Positions 5,982 through 6,108 of a stretch of DNA of 6,108 nt are shown piece by piece. The DNA lies in the NCBI GenBank assembly GCA_903884915.1, contig CAISGS010000003.1:1-6108 (forward strand), given 5' to 3'. The first letter of the stretch is position 1; the number at the start of each line of letters is the position of its first letter. A model generated the notes under the pieces. The model had not been told where the DNA came from, did no database searches, and saw only the letters and a list, made by a program, of their open reading frames with translations. The DNA is from an uncultured Caulobacteraceae bacterium (GTDB lineage: Bacteria; Pseudomonadota; Alphaproteobacteria; Caulobacterales; Caulobacteraceae). A program made the position numbers and the translations under genes.

Positions 5982-6014
5982 GGCAACAGCAATCCCCTCA
6001 CCTCATCCCCCTTG
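5973..6014 (+). repeat. 42-bp direct repeat, copy 2
   Basis: Identical to 5897-5938. After position 6014 the sequence turns to GTTAACG-like text instead of the GCGAAGGCTCC arm that follows copy 1. This unit therefore lacks its own right inverted arm and looks truncated. Confidence 0.9.
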
Positions 6015-6025
6015 TTAACGTGCCA

Positions 6026-6060
6026 CTTCCTCGTGCTTCGACAGGCTCAGCATGAGGAAG
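6026..6060 (+). repeat. Dispersed stem-loop, copy B, inverted relative to A
   Basis: The 29-bp core is 6029-6057: CCTCGTGC, loop TTCGACAGGCTCA, GCATGAGG. Flanking CTT/AAG extends the stem to 11 bp with one G-U (6026-6036 with 6050-6060). Compared with copy A in the same orientation, the loop is identical and the loop-closing pair is changed on both sides (C-G to G-C), so the pairing is kept. Confidence 0.8.
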
Positions 6061-6083
6061 ATTTAGAGGCCTGTTCCATTCAT

Positions 6084-6108
6084 CCTCATCCTGAGCCTGT
6101 CGAAGGAC
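6084..6108 (-). repeat. Dispersed stem-loop, copy C, cut by window edge
   Basis: The 25 visible bases equal copy A (3933-3957): CCTCATCC, the same 13-nt loop, then GGAC at the edge. It faces copy B at a distance of 26 bp, so B and C can also pair with each other over 25 bp with two mismatches. Confidence 0.8.

Noticed and set aside
5897..6014. A CRISPR array (two 42-bp repeats with a 34-bp spacer)
   Set aside because: Only two copies. The intervening DNA forms part of the inverted repeats instead of being a unique spacer, and no cas gene is present.

Overview
The window is a GC-rich bacterial chromosome segment of housekeeping genes. It looks alphaproteobacterial. The strongest evidence is the permuted, two-piece form of the tmRNA gene near the right end. 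The Ala-Asn-Asp-Asn-type tag, the style of the acetolactate synthase and the CCTCATCC...GGACGAGG dispersed stem-loops also fit. A Caulobacterales- or Sphingomonadales-like organism is plausible, but I cannot fix the genus from the sequence alone.

Layout, left to right. (1) serB (phosphoserine phosphatase) lies on the minus strand and runs off the left edge about one codon from its expected end. It is divergent from the rest. (2) miaA (tRNA dimethylallyltransferase) is on the plus strand. (3) A 193-bp gap between miaA and ilvB holds what looks like a complete transcription attenuator. It contains a 15-codon leader peptide with its own Shine-Dalgarno sequence, a 10-bp hairpin over its stop codon, a possible antiterminator pairing and an intrinsic terminator with a T-run. 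(4) ilvB and ilvH encode the large and small subunits of acetolactate (acetohydroxyacid) synthase. They are separated by 125 bp that carry a dispersed 29-bp stem-loop and a second hairpin. (5) purC follows ilvH closely; it is the long SAICAR synthetase form that resembles yeast Ade1. (6) ssrA is a circularly permuted tmRNA gene: T-arm and CCA first, then a 30-nt intervening segment, then the coding piece with tag ANDNFAQEIRLAA. (7) The last ~210 bp has no gene and is packed with repeats: a 42-bp perfect direct repeat, a 12-bp perfect inverted repeat and two oppositely oriented copies of the dispersed stem-loop.

How the parts work together. SerB makes serine, IlvB and IlvH start valine/leucine/isoleucine synthesis from pyruvate, and PurC performs a step of purine synthesis. 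MiaA modifies tRNAs that read U-starting codons, and tmRNA rescues stalled ribosomes. The genes share a neighbourhood rather than one pathway. The ilv leader is the clearest local control element. I see no mobile element, phage gene, CRISPR array or defence system. The items most worth a second look are the ilv attenuator, the tmRNA details and the structured repeats.
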